Below, piece after piece: positions 22,793 through 34,497 of a stretch of 42,802 nt of DNA. This stretch comes from Chromera velia (taxonomy: Eukaryota; Sar; Chromeraceae). A program made the translations under genes and the position numbers. A model generated the notes under the pieces. It worked only from the letters and a program-made list of their open reading frames with translations, was not told where the DNA came from and ran no database searches. Where the stretch lies: NCBI GenBank assembly GCA_018398765.1, contig JAHBMJ010001438.1, forward strand, positions 17,621-60,422, given 5' to 3'. Each line of letters begins with the position of its first letter. The stretch's first letter is position 1.

Positions 22793-23388
22793 TCTTCCAA
22801 AAAGTTCAGAGGGGGATTGGGGCACGGTGCTGGTATTTTTGAGTGTCAAGTCAGGTCAGTCACTTCCGCATGCAGAGATCAACCGAGATCTGTAGCGATC
22901 TGCGTGTGTCGGAACTCACAAACGGGCCAGAGATCCGGAAGCAGTCAACTGAGTCATTTGGCTTTAGTTGCTGTGGATCAAGTGATGGGCAGAATCGTCA
23001 GAATTGGGATATTGCAGCGCCACTGAGAGAAGAAGACTGCAGTGCCACCATAAGTTCAGGAATGTCGTCAGCATGCATGCAAATTCAAGCCGGCTGGGGA
23101 CGACGTCTGGCGCAAAACAAAAAAGGATCCGAATCGTTGACTTACCCGATTTCCGATTTCGAATCCTAGCGCGCACGCGAATGTCCTTCCCCGCCTCGTA
23201 ACGGTCAGCATCAATTCAGGATTCCAGCAGCTCTTCATGGGAACATCCTGTCCATACACAGCTTACCTGTGACCGTGACCGTGAAGCTGAAAGCAGAGGT
23301 TGTTGTCTCTCGCAAGCGTTGTGCGGAGAGAAAGGAAGAGAGAGAGGACAAAAGAGTCTCCTCGCAAAAGAACCAGACAGAGAGCAAG
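22793..23388. promoter_or_regulatory. Divergent intergenic region (shared upstream DNA)
   Basis: This 596-bp stretch lies between the start codons of the secreted-protein gene (-) and the phosphate-carrier gene (+), so it should contain both promoters and 5' UTRs. The carrier-proximal part (about 23320-23385) is purine-rich. No TATA box or defined factor site could be recognised. Confidence 0.4.
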
Positions 23389-24859
23389 ATGGGGTTCTAC
23401 TTGATGAAAACCATGAACCCGGCGTACTCACTGCTCAACGTGGGTGCGTCTGGTGATGACAAGTGGAAGAAGTTCAACCTTTCTTACTTCATCAAGGGAG
23501 CCCTGGCAGGTGGAATCTGCTGTAGCGTTACCCATGGTGCGCTCTGCCCCGTCGATGTGGTCAAGACCCGCATTCAGGTAAGAAGGAAGTCCCACCGCAC
23601 CCGTTCTTTGGCACTGGTGTGCACGTAGACGGTCTCTGTGGACAGTAAGACGTCACATAAGTGCATCAGGGCTCAATATCCGTGCCCCGCTGTTCTTGAA
23701 TTGCAGCTGGACCCTGTGACTTACAACAGAGGAATGATCGGGGGCTTCTCTCAAGTGATCGAGAAGGAAGGCGCCAAGGCTCTCCTCACAGGACTTGGAC
23801 CTACCGTCGTCGGATACTTCGTTCAGGGTATGCCTGTGTGTGTGTCTGTCTGTGGCAGCGTGTGCGCGTAAGAGGTGTGTGAATGCCCCCTCCCCGGAAG
23901 GATAGTTGCAGCTTTGTGTGTCACATTGGAACTTGCACCCGACCGTCCCATGACTTACTTCCCTCAGAGATACTCATCATTCTTCGCCATTTTTGCTTTC
24001 ACCGACTCCCCGCACTCCGACCCCTACAACGACAAATGCCACCCTCAAACCGCAGCACCCTGTGTGTCCTTCCGAAGCTCTTACTCCTGTGACAGTCTGA
24101 GTCACTGCGCGAATCTGCCGCTATGATGGAAGAGATACAAATTGAGACCAGGAAGTAGTCAGGCGGGTGCGTTCAGCATCTAAGGACCAAGCTTTTATCA
24201 CTCCACGAATTCTCTTGGGATTATTCTGTGTGTCGGCTAACCCACTTCATTGCTGCAGGATGGTTCAAGTTTGGGGGAGTCGAGTTCTTCAAGATCAATT
24301 TTGCCAAGGCCCTTGGAGAAGAGAGAGCATACGATCTCAGACAGCCCATCTACCTGGCATCCTCTGCTATGGCTGAATTCGTGGCAGACATCTTCCTCTG
24401 TCAGTCAGTCAGTCAGTCAGTCAGTCAGTCAGTCAGTCAGTCGGTTGAACAGATCTAGTCCGATAGGCGGCAGGAAGTCTCGACTTCCCCACCCGGTTTT
24501 GCTGGCTGTGGCTCTGCTGATGTGTCTATTGGCGACCTGAAAGCGCGCTCTTTGTTCAGCGGGCTGCGTGCTTGTCCATGGGTCTTTGTGGTGAACCTCT
24601 CGATCGCGTTTTTCCGGAAGACTTCTTGCTTGTTTATCTTCTGTGTCTTTCTGTTCTCACTCTTCCTGGCTACCGCCCTTTCGTACCAGCCGTCCCCTCA
24701 TCCTCTTTTTCCTTTTGATGTTTGTTCTCTCCCCCTCTCCTTCGGCTGTACCCTGTCTCTTCTCGTGTGTGTGTGAATGATCTTGTTGCCTGAATGAGCA
24801 TCAGTGTGCCTCTGTGTGTGTGTGTGTGTGTGTGCGCGCGCGCGCGCGTGTGTGTGTGC

Positions 24860-24958
<99 letters not shown>

Positions 24959-24985
24959 CGTGTGTGTGTGTGTGTGTGTGTGTGC

Positions 24986-25082
<97 letters not shown>

Positions 25083-26247
25083 CCCCCGGCCTACGTTTCG
25101 GTTGTGAGACCCGGATGCCGACCAAAAGCATTCTGATTTCTGCTCCCCCTGCTTCATCATGACTGGAAGCTCCCTCCCCCCCTCCCAATTGACGAATGCC
25201 CCCTTCCCTTCAACCCGAAATGGCTGTCCCTTGTATAGTGTTATGGCAATTGCATGGTGGATCTGAATGAAACCGACAACAATTTGTGCTTTGACCGACC
25301 TTTCACCGGTTCCCTCCCCACGCATGCTGGTCGGTCGACTGAGTGAGTGCAGGCCCCCTCGAAGCAACCAGAATCAAGCTGGTCGCCAACCCCAGCTACG
25401 CCTCCAACATGGCCACAGCGATGCCCAAGATCATCAGGGACGAGGGCGTCCTGCGGGGCTTCTACAGCGGCTTCGGACCCATTCTCTTCAAGCAGATTCC
25501 CTACACGATGGCCAAGTTTGCCGTGCAGGGAGCCGCTGCTGAGGGCATTTACAAGGCCATGGGCTCCTCACCCACTCAAATGTCCAAGACCGGAAACGTC
25601 GGAGTCTCTTTGACCTCCGGTGTCATTGCCGGTATTGCAGCTGCCATCATCTCCCACCCTGCAGATACCCTCTTGTCGAAGATCAATAAGCCGGGGGCAG
25701 GAGGAACAGGGAGCACAACAAGCCGCCTCATCAACATCGCACGAGAGATGGGATTCATGAAACTCTGCACAACGGGACTCGGTGCAAGGTAAGTCTGCCT
25801 GCTTGCCTGCCTGTCGGCTTGTCTGTCTGTCCACTTGTCTATTGTCACTGTGTCTCTCAGTCTCTCTGTGTGTTGGTATGCTATCCCAGTATCTCTGACA
25901 GCCTTTCTTCGTTGCGTGCTGTCGAGCAAAGCTCTTTCAGAAAGGCCGATGTTTTTGTCCGCGCATTTTCTGTTTTCTTTTTCGCACAGCTCTTTTGTGC
26001 GGCACGGGGGTGAGCGAGCGTGCGTCTACACGTGCATGTTCATGTGGACATGTTTACCGTGTTTGTGTGCACACGTGTGTATGCGTGTGTGTGTGTGTGT
26101 GTGTGTGTGCGTGTGTGTCTGTGTTCGTTCCGCAGGTGCGTGATGATTGGGTCCTTGACGGCAGGACAATTCGCGATTTTCGACACAGTGATGAACATGC
26201 TGGGGGCGGAGAAGTTCCATTTCCACGATCCCAAGAAGGCACACTAA
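23389..26247 (+). CDS. Mitochondrial phosphate carrier (SLC25A3 family), 5 exons
   Basis: Exons 23389-23577, 23707-23827, 24259-24399, 25353-25788, 26136-26247 join in frame to 332 aa. This inner-membrane carrier family imports inorganic phosphate with a proton (or in exchange for hydroxide) for ATP synthesis. Three carrier repeats are visible through their signatures: [10 protein letters not shown] (from residue 54), PLEATRIKL (152) and [10 protein letters not shown] (252). [13 protein letters not shown] and the C-terminal [14 protein letters not shown] are typical of phosphate carriers rather than nucleotide carriers. The length suits the family and there is no long presequence. The junctions are fixed by conserved residues across each splice site. 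The third intron holds a GTCA tract and a long TG microsatellite. A purine-rich leader precedes the ATG. Confidence 0.92.
24400..24442. repeat. (GTCA)n tract starting exactly at a splice donor
   Basis: About ten GTCA units. The first GT is the 5' splice site of the phosphate carrier's third intron, so the donor itself is part of the microsatellite. Confidence 0.9.
24813..25081. repeat. (TG)n microsatellite in phosphate-carrier intron 3
   Basis: About 270 bp of TG with a CG-rich interruption near 24835-24848 and single-base variants. Open frames in it are repeat artefacts. Confidence 0.95.
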
Positions 26248-28316
26248 AGAGAAGAAGAGAGGGATGCGATGCATGCATGCAAGCAAAGAGAGACAGACAG
26301 AGAGAGAGAGCGTCTTTTTCTCTTCTCTTCTCTTTCCTCATCGATGCGTTCGAACGTTCTGGTGGCAGTTGTTAGCGTCCAGATATCAATCTTGTCTTGT
26401 CCTCTGAAGTGCATGTGTGAATGCGTATGCACGGGGTGGGGTTGGGAGAAAGGGCAAACTGGGTCAATTCATTCATTCTTCCAGTCTTCCATCGTATTCG
26501 TGAAAGGGAAGGAGAAAAAGGAGAAAAGAAGAGACGAGACGGGATCCGAAGGAAACAATGATGGAATGATCTGATCGATCGATCGAAGAAGAAGAAATTA
26601 CAGGTGAAGGGAGGGAGAGAGGGAGGACCCTCCTGCCTCTGTCTCTCTTTTCTTCCTGTCTCTCTCTGTGCAGTCAGTCTTGCCTCTTCTGTGTAGCTGT
26701 GTTACTTAGTGATTCAAAGAAAAGGAGTATTCATCCGTCTGCCTGGCTTCTCCCATCCCCTAGCTCTTCCCATCCCGCCCTCGATCCGCTTGACAACATG
26801 CCGGCCGGATGCGTTGTGCGTGTTTCGTTCACTCTTCGACTAATTGCGTCATTGAGCCCGCCCGCCTGCCTGCCTGCCCATTTTGAGCTGCATAGTTCCC
26901 CCCGACAAACAAAATCTGTAGTCGATCAAAGATTTAATCAAGCTTGAAGGAAGGAAGAGAGCGAAAGACAAGGTCAGTCGGAGCCCTTCCCTTCACACAA
27001 AGCAACCTCGGACGAAAAGAGTCATGCACATGCATGAGAAAGGGGCGAATGCAGGGTATGGCGGAAGCATGCAAGAAAGCTTGCTTGTGGAGAGAGGAAA
27101 AGAGGCGACGGGCTGAGGAGGGTCCATGGTGGAAGGTGGGGAGAAGAGAGCACACCACCACGCAGGTCTCCTTACTCGTCTCTTCATTCAGAGCTTCATA
27201 TAGGGCCCTCAAAGAGGGGTCTACTTGGAGAGAATTAAGCGGCCAGACGCACATCGATCGAACCACGCAGAGCCTCCAACCCTTGTTCATCCATGCGTCA
27301 ATCCGTTCATCTACACAACCATGTCTTCGTCCCGTTCTAGGTCCCATCACATCTAAAAGCGTACAAAAGCGGCATTACGGGAATTGTGTCTTGCCCGAAT
27401 TCGTTCAATCACAAACATCGTACATTGCCTACATGTTTGCGTTCAGAAAACTGGAGAAGGGGGAGAGGGGGGGGGGGAGGAGATGTAAGACATACTTTTG
27501 TAGAAAAATCATTTCAGTCATATTTATGAATTATTTGTTAGATTATTTCCACTTCTACTTCCACCCAGTTTACAAGTAAACTAAATATCACCAAATAGGT
27601 AAACATCTGTAATAACGAATGTGAGATAACTTGAATAGAAAATTATAACTTTAATGAATGAATGAATGAGTATACAACTTTATTACAAAGTGCATATGTA
27701 TAATTTTAGGAATCCGCACAATTTTTTTTTTACTTTTTTTTTAAAAAAATATATTTATAACTGAGTTATACCGAATTGCAAAACCTAATTAAGTTGTGAA
27801 AGCGGTAAACCTACCTAAGCCGACATCCCCAAAATCACTGTTACTGAGAATACTAGAGAATACTAGACTGTTTAATACCAATTACCGTAAGATCTTGGCC
27901 TAGAAGGCATGCTTCCGTATAGTTTGCGATGCAAATCGTATTTCTTTAGATTAGGACCTTCATGGCTCAAGGCTACGGTTGCTACCAGTGAAGGGATGAT
28001 CCACAGTTTGTTTTGGGGTAGGGGAGGCCGAGCTAGGGGGGGAAGGTACTTGCGCCGTCTCGCCATGACACGAAAAACGCTCCCCATGTGTGCATTTTAG
28101 CACATACACATTTTATCATCACTCTTTGTGATCTCTTTGTGTCAGACTGTTCCTGAATCAACTTTCCACCTCTCAATTCGATCATCCTCAAGGTCACACT
28201 GCCCTTCTATCGAACACGAAGAATTCGTACATCCCCAGCTGTGATCGAGAGTTTCTGGTAGGATCTCCCAAGGCTTCGGTAGCAAACCAAAGAAAGAGAC
28301 GGGGAAGAGAGACAAG
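26248..28316. other. Intergenic region between phosphate carrier and cysteine synthase
   Basis: Starts with the carrier 3' UTR and a short GATC run (26571-26586). After about 27480 it becomes AT-rich, with a TGAA repeat near 27654-27669. 28100-28316 leads into the cysteine synthase. Open frames at 26944-27579 show no coding character. No RNA gene is recognised. Confidence 0.4.
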
Positions 28317-29663
28317 ATGCCGATCTTTGACAACATTCTCGCTACCATCGGGTCAGTCAAACTCCTCGCAATCGTCTCGCCGAACAGCGTACCCCCCTCC
28401 ACGAATTTTATAGCGGCGCGCGTGCTTCCATTACCTGTGTCTGTGGGCGCTGCTCAACTCTGTTTGCAGGAGAACCCCTGTGGTGAAAATCAACCGTCTC
28501 GCTCCTGCAGGAGTGCACATGTATGTGAAGGTCTGTTTTGGGGGGCTGCGAGGGTGGGTGCAGGGACGGCACAGGATTGTGCTCTGATGTGACTGGCAGA
28601 CTCTTGAGCCTCCTCATTCCGTGATGCTGCCCAACCCACGTACTCCCCCCCCCGCCCCCTCCCCCCTATTCCGCGCAGGCCGAATTCTTCAACCCCATGA
28701 GCAGCGTCAAGGACAGACTTGCATACGCAGTCATTGACGACGCCACCAAATCTGGTCAGCTGAACTCAAAGAGTGCCTTCTGATCATCTGGTGTGCATTT
28801 CAGTGTTTGAACTTCCAGCGCTTGGTCCCTGCCTCTGTTTTCTCTCTGAAATCTCTTCGACCTGTGAACGCCCCTCACTCAGTCTGACAAACATGAGCTG
28901 CATCTCTCCATCTTTCTCTCTGTTCTTTTTTTTTCTCTCTCCCGTCCTACAGGGGCTCTGAAACCGGGCCAGACGGTTGTGGAGGCAACTTCTGGCAACA
29001 CCGGAATTGCCCTCGCGATGGTGTGCGCTGCGCGGGGTCACCCTTTTGTGGCAACGATGGTGGAGACTTTCTCGATCGAGCGCAGGAAGCTCATGAGATT
29101 CCTCGGAGCAAAGGTTGGACAACTGTTGGCTTTAATCATTCCCTGGGTGCGCGTATGAAGACAATAGTGTGCATGCCTTGTCGATAGACACAAAGATGGT
29201 TCAGGCGTCCGCTGCTCGTATCGTCATGATGTGGTCTTCCCCTTTCGATTCATCCCATGGACACGTGCTTCACCCTTCGATTTATCCTTGCCCTTCGATC
29301 CCCGCCCCTCTCGCTTTCCCTCGGTGGCACCTCCGCGCTTGAAGGATAATGTTTGATGTTCATGTGTGCCTTCATGAATGTGTGCGGTAACACACATATA
29401 TCACTCTGTGCTGCTTTTTCCTTCCTTCCTTCTTCGTTTTGTGTCCCCTCCCTCAGGTGGTTCTGACCCCCAAGGAGGAAAGAGGGTCGGGAATGGTGAA
29501 GAAGGCCGCGGAATTGTCCAAGGAGAAGGGATGGTTCCTGCCTTCCCAGTTCACCAACCCAGCCAACCCCTCCTTCCACGCTGCAACGACGGGACCTGAA
29601 ATCCTCTCCGACTTTGCGGGAAGACCTCTGGACTACTGGGTCGGTCAGTCTCTCTCTCTCTCC

Positions 29664-29719
<56 letters not shown>

Positions 29720-30287
29720 GCGTGCTCGTCTGCTGTCTGGTTGCTCCTGTGCATGTCTATCCGTCCGTTTGTCTGTGGGTTTAGAAAGAAGGAATGGCGT
29801 AAAAAAAGGGGGTGAAACGATCCGAGCTGAGGTCCACCTGCCGCCTTCTCTGACTGCGTGTGATAGAGATGTGGGTTGCTCCATACACAGGAATGCGTCT
29901 GTCGGCCTCCCTTCCCGCCTGACTGCATGCCTGCCTGCCTGCCTGCGTGCGTGCGTGCAGGTGACAGGATGGGGCACTGGAGGCACTCTTGTGGGGGCAG
30001 GCCGAGTGATGCGGGCGGCAAGGCCGGACACCAAAATTGTCGTCACAGAGCCCATGGTCAGCAACGCAATTCAGCTGACAGAGAGCCACACAGACAGAGA
30101 GAATTATAGGNNNNNNNNNNNNNNNNNNNNNNNNNNNNNNNNNNNNNNNNNNNNNNNNNNNNNNNNNNNNNNNNNNNNNNNNNNNNNNNGGGGGGGGGGG
30201 GAGAGAGAGAGAGAGAAGCGGACGGGAGGAATGACTGGACTCAGCGTGAATATCGACTTAGAAAGGGGGCGGGATAATTTCAGACCT

Positions 30288-30332
<45 letters not shown>

Positions 30333-31687
30333 TCTTTCTGTTTCTCTTTGTGTCCAAGCGCGTTTGTGTGCGTGATGCAAGGGTCCATGCAAATGTGCTT
30401 GCGTATGTGTGTCATTGTTCCCCTCGTGACCTCAGGGTGCCCAACTTTTGAAAGGAGAGCCCTGGAACGCCCACAAGATCCAGGGATGGACTCCCGACTT
30501 CGTTCCGGAAATCATCCAGGGGTCCGTCTTTTCCTTTTGTCTTTGTTTCTTGGTTTGAGGGGGGGGGCAGGAGAGGGCTTCTCGGAGGGGAAAAGAGAGG
30601 AAGAATTTACATCTTCATTGGGTGTGTCTTCATGACTTTTCACTGTTGAGCTGGGACTCAGCCATGGGTCGATCGGTATGCCCTGCTTCGCGTTCCTGTG
30701 ATAGTCTTCATCGTACTTCCTTTTGTTCATCCAGTTCTTTCCTTCTCTCTTCTGCATGGACATTGCCCCTTTTGCCGATTCTGCATTAACACGAGCACCC
30801 GTTTTGCGGATTCTGCATTCACACGAGCACCCGTTTTGCGGATTCTGCATTCACACGAGCACCCGTTTTGCGGATTCTGCATTCACACGAGCACCCGTTT
30901 TGCGGATTCTGCATTCACGCGAGCATCCGTTTTGCCGATTCTGCATTCACACGAGCACCCGTTTTGCAGATTCTGCATTCACACGAGCACCCGTTTTGCG
31001 GATTGTGTATTCACACGAGCACCCGTTTTGCGGATTCTGCATTCACACGAGCACCCGTTTTGCAGATTCTGCATTCACGCGAGCATCCGTTTTGCCGATT
31101 CTGCATTCACACGAGCACCCGTTTTGCGGATTCTGCATTCACACGGGCACCCGTTTTGCGGATTGTGTATTCACACGAGCACCCGTTTTGCGGATTCTGC
31201 ATTCACACGAGCACCCGTTTTGCTGATTCTGCATTCACGCGAGCATCCGTTTTGCGGATTCTGCATTCACACGAGCACCCGTTTTGCGGATTCTGCATTC
31301 ACGCGAGCATCCGTTTTGCGGATTCTGCATTCACACGAGCACCCGTTTTGCGGATTCTGCATTCACACGAGCACCCGTTTTGCGGATTGTGTATTCACAC
31401 GAGCACCCGTTTTGCGGATTCTGCATTCACACGAGCACCCGTTTTGCAGATTCTGCATTCACACGAGCGCCCCCTGTCTACCGCTCTCTCTGTCTTTCTC
31501 TCTCTCTCTCTGTGAGCCTGTGTGTTTTCTTTCTTCTCATTTCCCCCCTTCCCGTCAATGTCAACGCAGAGAGATCAAGGCGAAAGGCCAAGACAAGGTT
31601 TATGACGAGATGGAGCCGGTGACTGACGAGGAGTCCATCGAGGCCTCGCAGATGCTGGCAACGAAAGAAGGTCCGTCCGTCCGATCA

Positions 31688-31726
<39 letters not shown>

Positions 31727-32455
31727 ATGAGGCTGGAATCAGAAGCGGAATTAAGGGGGCGCGTGGGGGGGTGCCTGGAGAAAAGAGAAGGTAGGGAGAA
31801 AATGTCCTTGTAGCGGGATGGAATGCGGGCCGGTTGATTGCTCAGGCAGGAAGCACATATGGTCAAACCAGACTGTGGACACTCAGTATGCACGAAACAG
31901 GAAAGCAGATTGATTGATCAAATTAACCGTTAGAGACAGGTGAAGGGACTTCGAGACCCCCTCCTCGTTTTTCGTTGTCTTCAGTTTTGGACGACAGGTT
32001 TTCCATTGTTGCTGTCGTTGTCGTTGTGCTGGATTTTGCGTAAGAGAGAGATGGGACAGCTGTTCAGAGCAGACGTTTGCAGAGAAACGAGCTGAAGGTT
32101 TTTCAATCAGAATCACCGCAACCAGGTCCAATGCTGAAGTTCCTTCCTGCATCTGGAACTATGAGCGTGTATGATGCCTGCATGTATTTTTTTCATTCAG
32201 TTGTGTTAATTGTCCATCTTTTGGGGACTTCCTTTTTTGACTGACTGGTGCGTTTCACGATGGCTGCCTGCCTGTGTATGTGCAGGTATCTTCACCGGCA
32301 TTTCCGGAGGGGGTTCCTTCGCTGCGGCTCTGAAGGTCGCCAAGCGTGCCCCCTCTGGCTCCCACATTCTTTGCATGCTGCCGGACACGGGAGAGAGGTA
32401 CCTCTCCACTGCCCTCTACGAAGGGATCAACGAGGGCACAGACGACGTCGAGTAG
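28317..32455 (+). CDS. Cysteine synthase / O-acetylserine (thiol) lyase, 9 exons
   Basis: Exons 28317-28351, 28470-28530, 28679-28754, 28953-29113, 29457-29639, 29961-30056, 30436-30521, 31570-31670, 32286-32455 join in frame to 322 aa, the usual family size. This fold-type II PLP enzyme makes cysteine from O-acetylserine and sulfide. Visible motifs: SSVKDR with the PLP-binding K43, the substrate loop TSGNTG (70-75), the phosphate-binding GTGGT, HKIQGW, and the C-terminal [11 protein letters not shown] serine region. There is no N-terminal extension, so a cytosolic enzyme is the simplest reading, although a plastid form cannot be excluded. The 79-base assembly gap and the 32-bp minisatellite fall in introns 6 and 7, so the coding sequence is complete. 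Cystathionine beta-synthase is unlikely: no heme or CBS domains. Confidence 0.92.
29645..29714. repeat. (CT)n microsatellite in cysteine synthase intron 5
   Basis: Nearly pure CT starting just after the splice donor at 29640. Another (CT)n lies at about 30289-30329 in intron 6, next to the assembly gap. Confidence 0.85.
30111..30189. other. Assembly gap (79 N)
   Basis: Run of N in intron 6 of cysteine synthase, followed by a G run and GA repeats, so it probably marks an unresolved simple repeat. A two-base N gap also occurs at 1201-1202 inside a C run. Confidence 0.98.
30777..31470. repeat. 32-bp minisatellite, about 21.7 copies, in cysteine synthase intron 7
   Basis: Units of exactly 32 bp (GATTCTGCATTCACACGAGC plus ACCCGTTTTGCG) run without indels from 30777. 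Variants recur: a GCGAGCAT type in units 5, 10, 15 and 17, and a GATTGTGTATT type in units 8, 13 and 20. This suggests duplication in blocks of five units. Because 32 is not a multiple of three and the unit lacks stops, all three plus frames stay open, which creates spurious long ORFs. Confidence 0.95.
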
Positions 32456-34497
32456 AATTAAGAGAGTAGAGTAGAGTAGAGTAGACAGACAGACATCAAA
32501 ACAAGCAGGGAGGGAGACAGAGATGAGAGAGGAGGGAAGACATTGGCAGGATGAGATTGGACAGAGGAGCAGGGAAGGGAGGACAAAGGGAGAGATGAAC
32601 CCTGGGAAGAGGTTGGGGGGAAGGAAAGAAGATGAAGGATTTTGTGTGTCAGTCAGATATCGAGAGAAGGCGGGGGGGACAGGGAGACGGCTTTTGGGAC
32701 CATTTTGAATGCACATCATCTCCCTCAATTCCTTTGTCCCTCCCTCCCTCCCTCCCTCCCTCCAGGGCACGTTTTTTGAAAGGACGATGTCAGAAAAACG
32801 ACCGAAGTGTCCGCGTGTATGCCGACGGATTGACTGAAGGGGAGTGGAAGGAAAGGGAGGGCACATGAATGAATGCACACATGCATGGGTTGACGGATGG
32901 ATCCGTCCGGGATTGACTGACTGATTGATTGAGTATAATGATGAATGACTCAGTCAGAAAATGCATCAAGTAGCAGTCCATGCCCGTCTCTTACTTTTGT
33001 TTTAGTCTGTTTCTGACTGCATGTCTCTGGTGAGATTTGTTTTGTCTGAAATTTGCGAATGAGTTTTGTTGTATGGACCCTGAATCAAGCAGCAATTCAT
33101 CCCTCTTTTTTCTGCTCCGGCTCTGTCATACTCCTCAGAGCTCGGCCACTTTTTCCACTGATTGGTTGATTGATTGATCGATGCTTCTCTGGTGGGCGGC
33201 AGAGGGTCTTGCGTCTGACAGTGTTTGAATGAGGGCGTCATTTGGTGTGCGTGTTTCTTTCCCTTCTTATGGCGCATTAATTGTATGTCTGTTGATTTTT
33301 GGAGCCTTCCAAGCAAGGCATTCACGCGTTTTTGTCGCACGCACGCTTCATTGATGCCTTGAATCAAACAGGGAAAAAAGGAAGGAAGGAAGGACAGAAG
33401 AACGGACGGAAGATTGCGCCCTGGTTTGACATGACGGGTGGACGAAGTGATGTACCGAAGGAAGAGACTTTTGAAGAGAGGTGGGCCGAGTGGGCGCATG
33501 CAGTGCCCGCCCATGCAGCATCAAAGTCGGGCATCGCATTCAAGTGGCATCTGATGCTGCAGATCTCGTCAGAGGGGTGAAAGAAGTCGAGGGGGAGGGA
33601 GAGCAACCAGGCAGGAAGGAAGGAAGAATTCTTCAATTTGTTTTGTACTCCCTTTCAAAGCGTTCAGGGCGAGCTCACGGGTTGTAATTGGTCCCCTAAG
33701 CACTGAAGAGTGCGGAATTCATGGAGGGTGCGCAGCTGTGAGACTCTGGCAGTCAGTGGCAGACGGCCGGCTTCGACGCTTTTGCTGCATGATAGCACTA
33801 GCATTCGTGCGTGGGGGTTCGCTTTGATTTTTCGCATCATTCGTTCAAGCTCTATCGAGGACCACAGAAGGTCGGGACGATAGACTGGATGACACTATAC
33901 AATATAACCACACGTACAACGATATGTGCGATACGGTCAGCAATGCTAAAAAATTCATCTGAGAATCATCTTTTTGTAATGCATGCGCAAAGCTAGCCTT
34001 ATGACTGATTAAAAAATGTCAATAAACGCTTAAAATAAACGGTTTCAAGTTCCTTAGTAAATGTTTCTCAATTAAAATTTTATTAGTAATTTTAGTGGAT
34101 TTTATACAGGATTTTAGCTATATATAGGATTTTCTTTTCGTTTTTGAGTGGAAAAGCGTTCACGATCACGAAAAGGGTGTAGTAGACTATATTAGGCTGA
34201 TATTTTAATTTAGACTTCAAAATTCGCTAAATTCCTAGGCGTGGTCACTGGTCGCTAGATAGATTATACATATTAGATCTTCAAAAAAAAAAATCTATAT
34301 CTAACTAATCTAACTAATCTAAAGTTCTAAACTAATTTACAAAGACCTTATCCCTAGACTTCTCCTAGATAGGACCTAGAACTTAGCGGGAAACACTCTA
34401 GGAATTAAGTAGGAAACACTGAAGTTTTAGAATTTTTACCTTCAGGATCCTTAGAATCATCCTTCAGGTAACTCCTTTCCGTGGTTGGAGAGACGAT
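32456..34497. other. Intergenic region after cysteine synthase
   Basis: 32461-32492 has a TAGAG/CAGA repeat and 32741-32764 a CCCT repeat, both in the probable 3' UTR. GATT and GGAA short repeats occur near 33165 and 33380. From about 33880 it is AT-rich. The open frame at 33299-33580 has mildly protein-like sequence but no partner exons; I do not call it a gene. Confidence 0.4.

Noticed and set aside
24794-25367. Long Cys-Val and Thr-His repeat ORFs
   Set aside because: Translations of a TG/CA microsatellite inside a phosphate-carrier intron.
26944-27579. 211-aa plus-strand ORF and overlapping minus-strand ORF
   Set aside because: Composition and lack of motifs suggest chance open frames in the intergenic region.
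30777-31470. CRISPR-like array of 32-bp repeats
   Set aside because: Units are contiguous without spacers and sit in an intron of a nuclear gene.
30698-31813. 371-aa plus-strand ORF of repeating [14 protein letters not shown] units
   Set aside because: It is the 32-bp minisatellite read through; it lies between cysteine synthase exons 7 and 8 and is open in all three frames because the unit lacks stops.
33299-33580. 93-aa plus-strand ORF with protein-like C-terminal half
   Set aside because: No splice partner, no recognised motif, partly made of GGAA repeats; evidence too weak for a gene.
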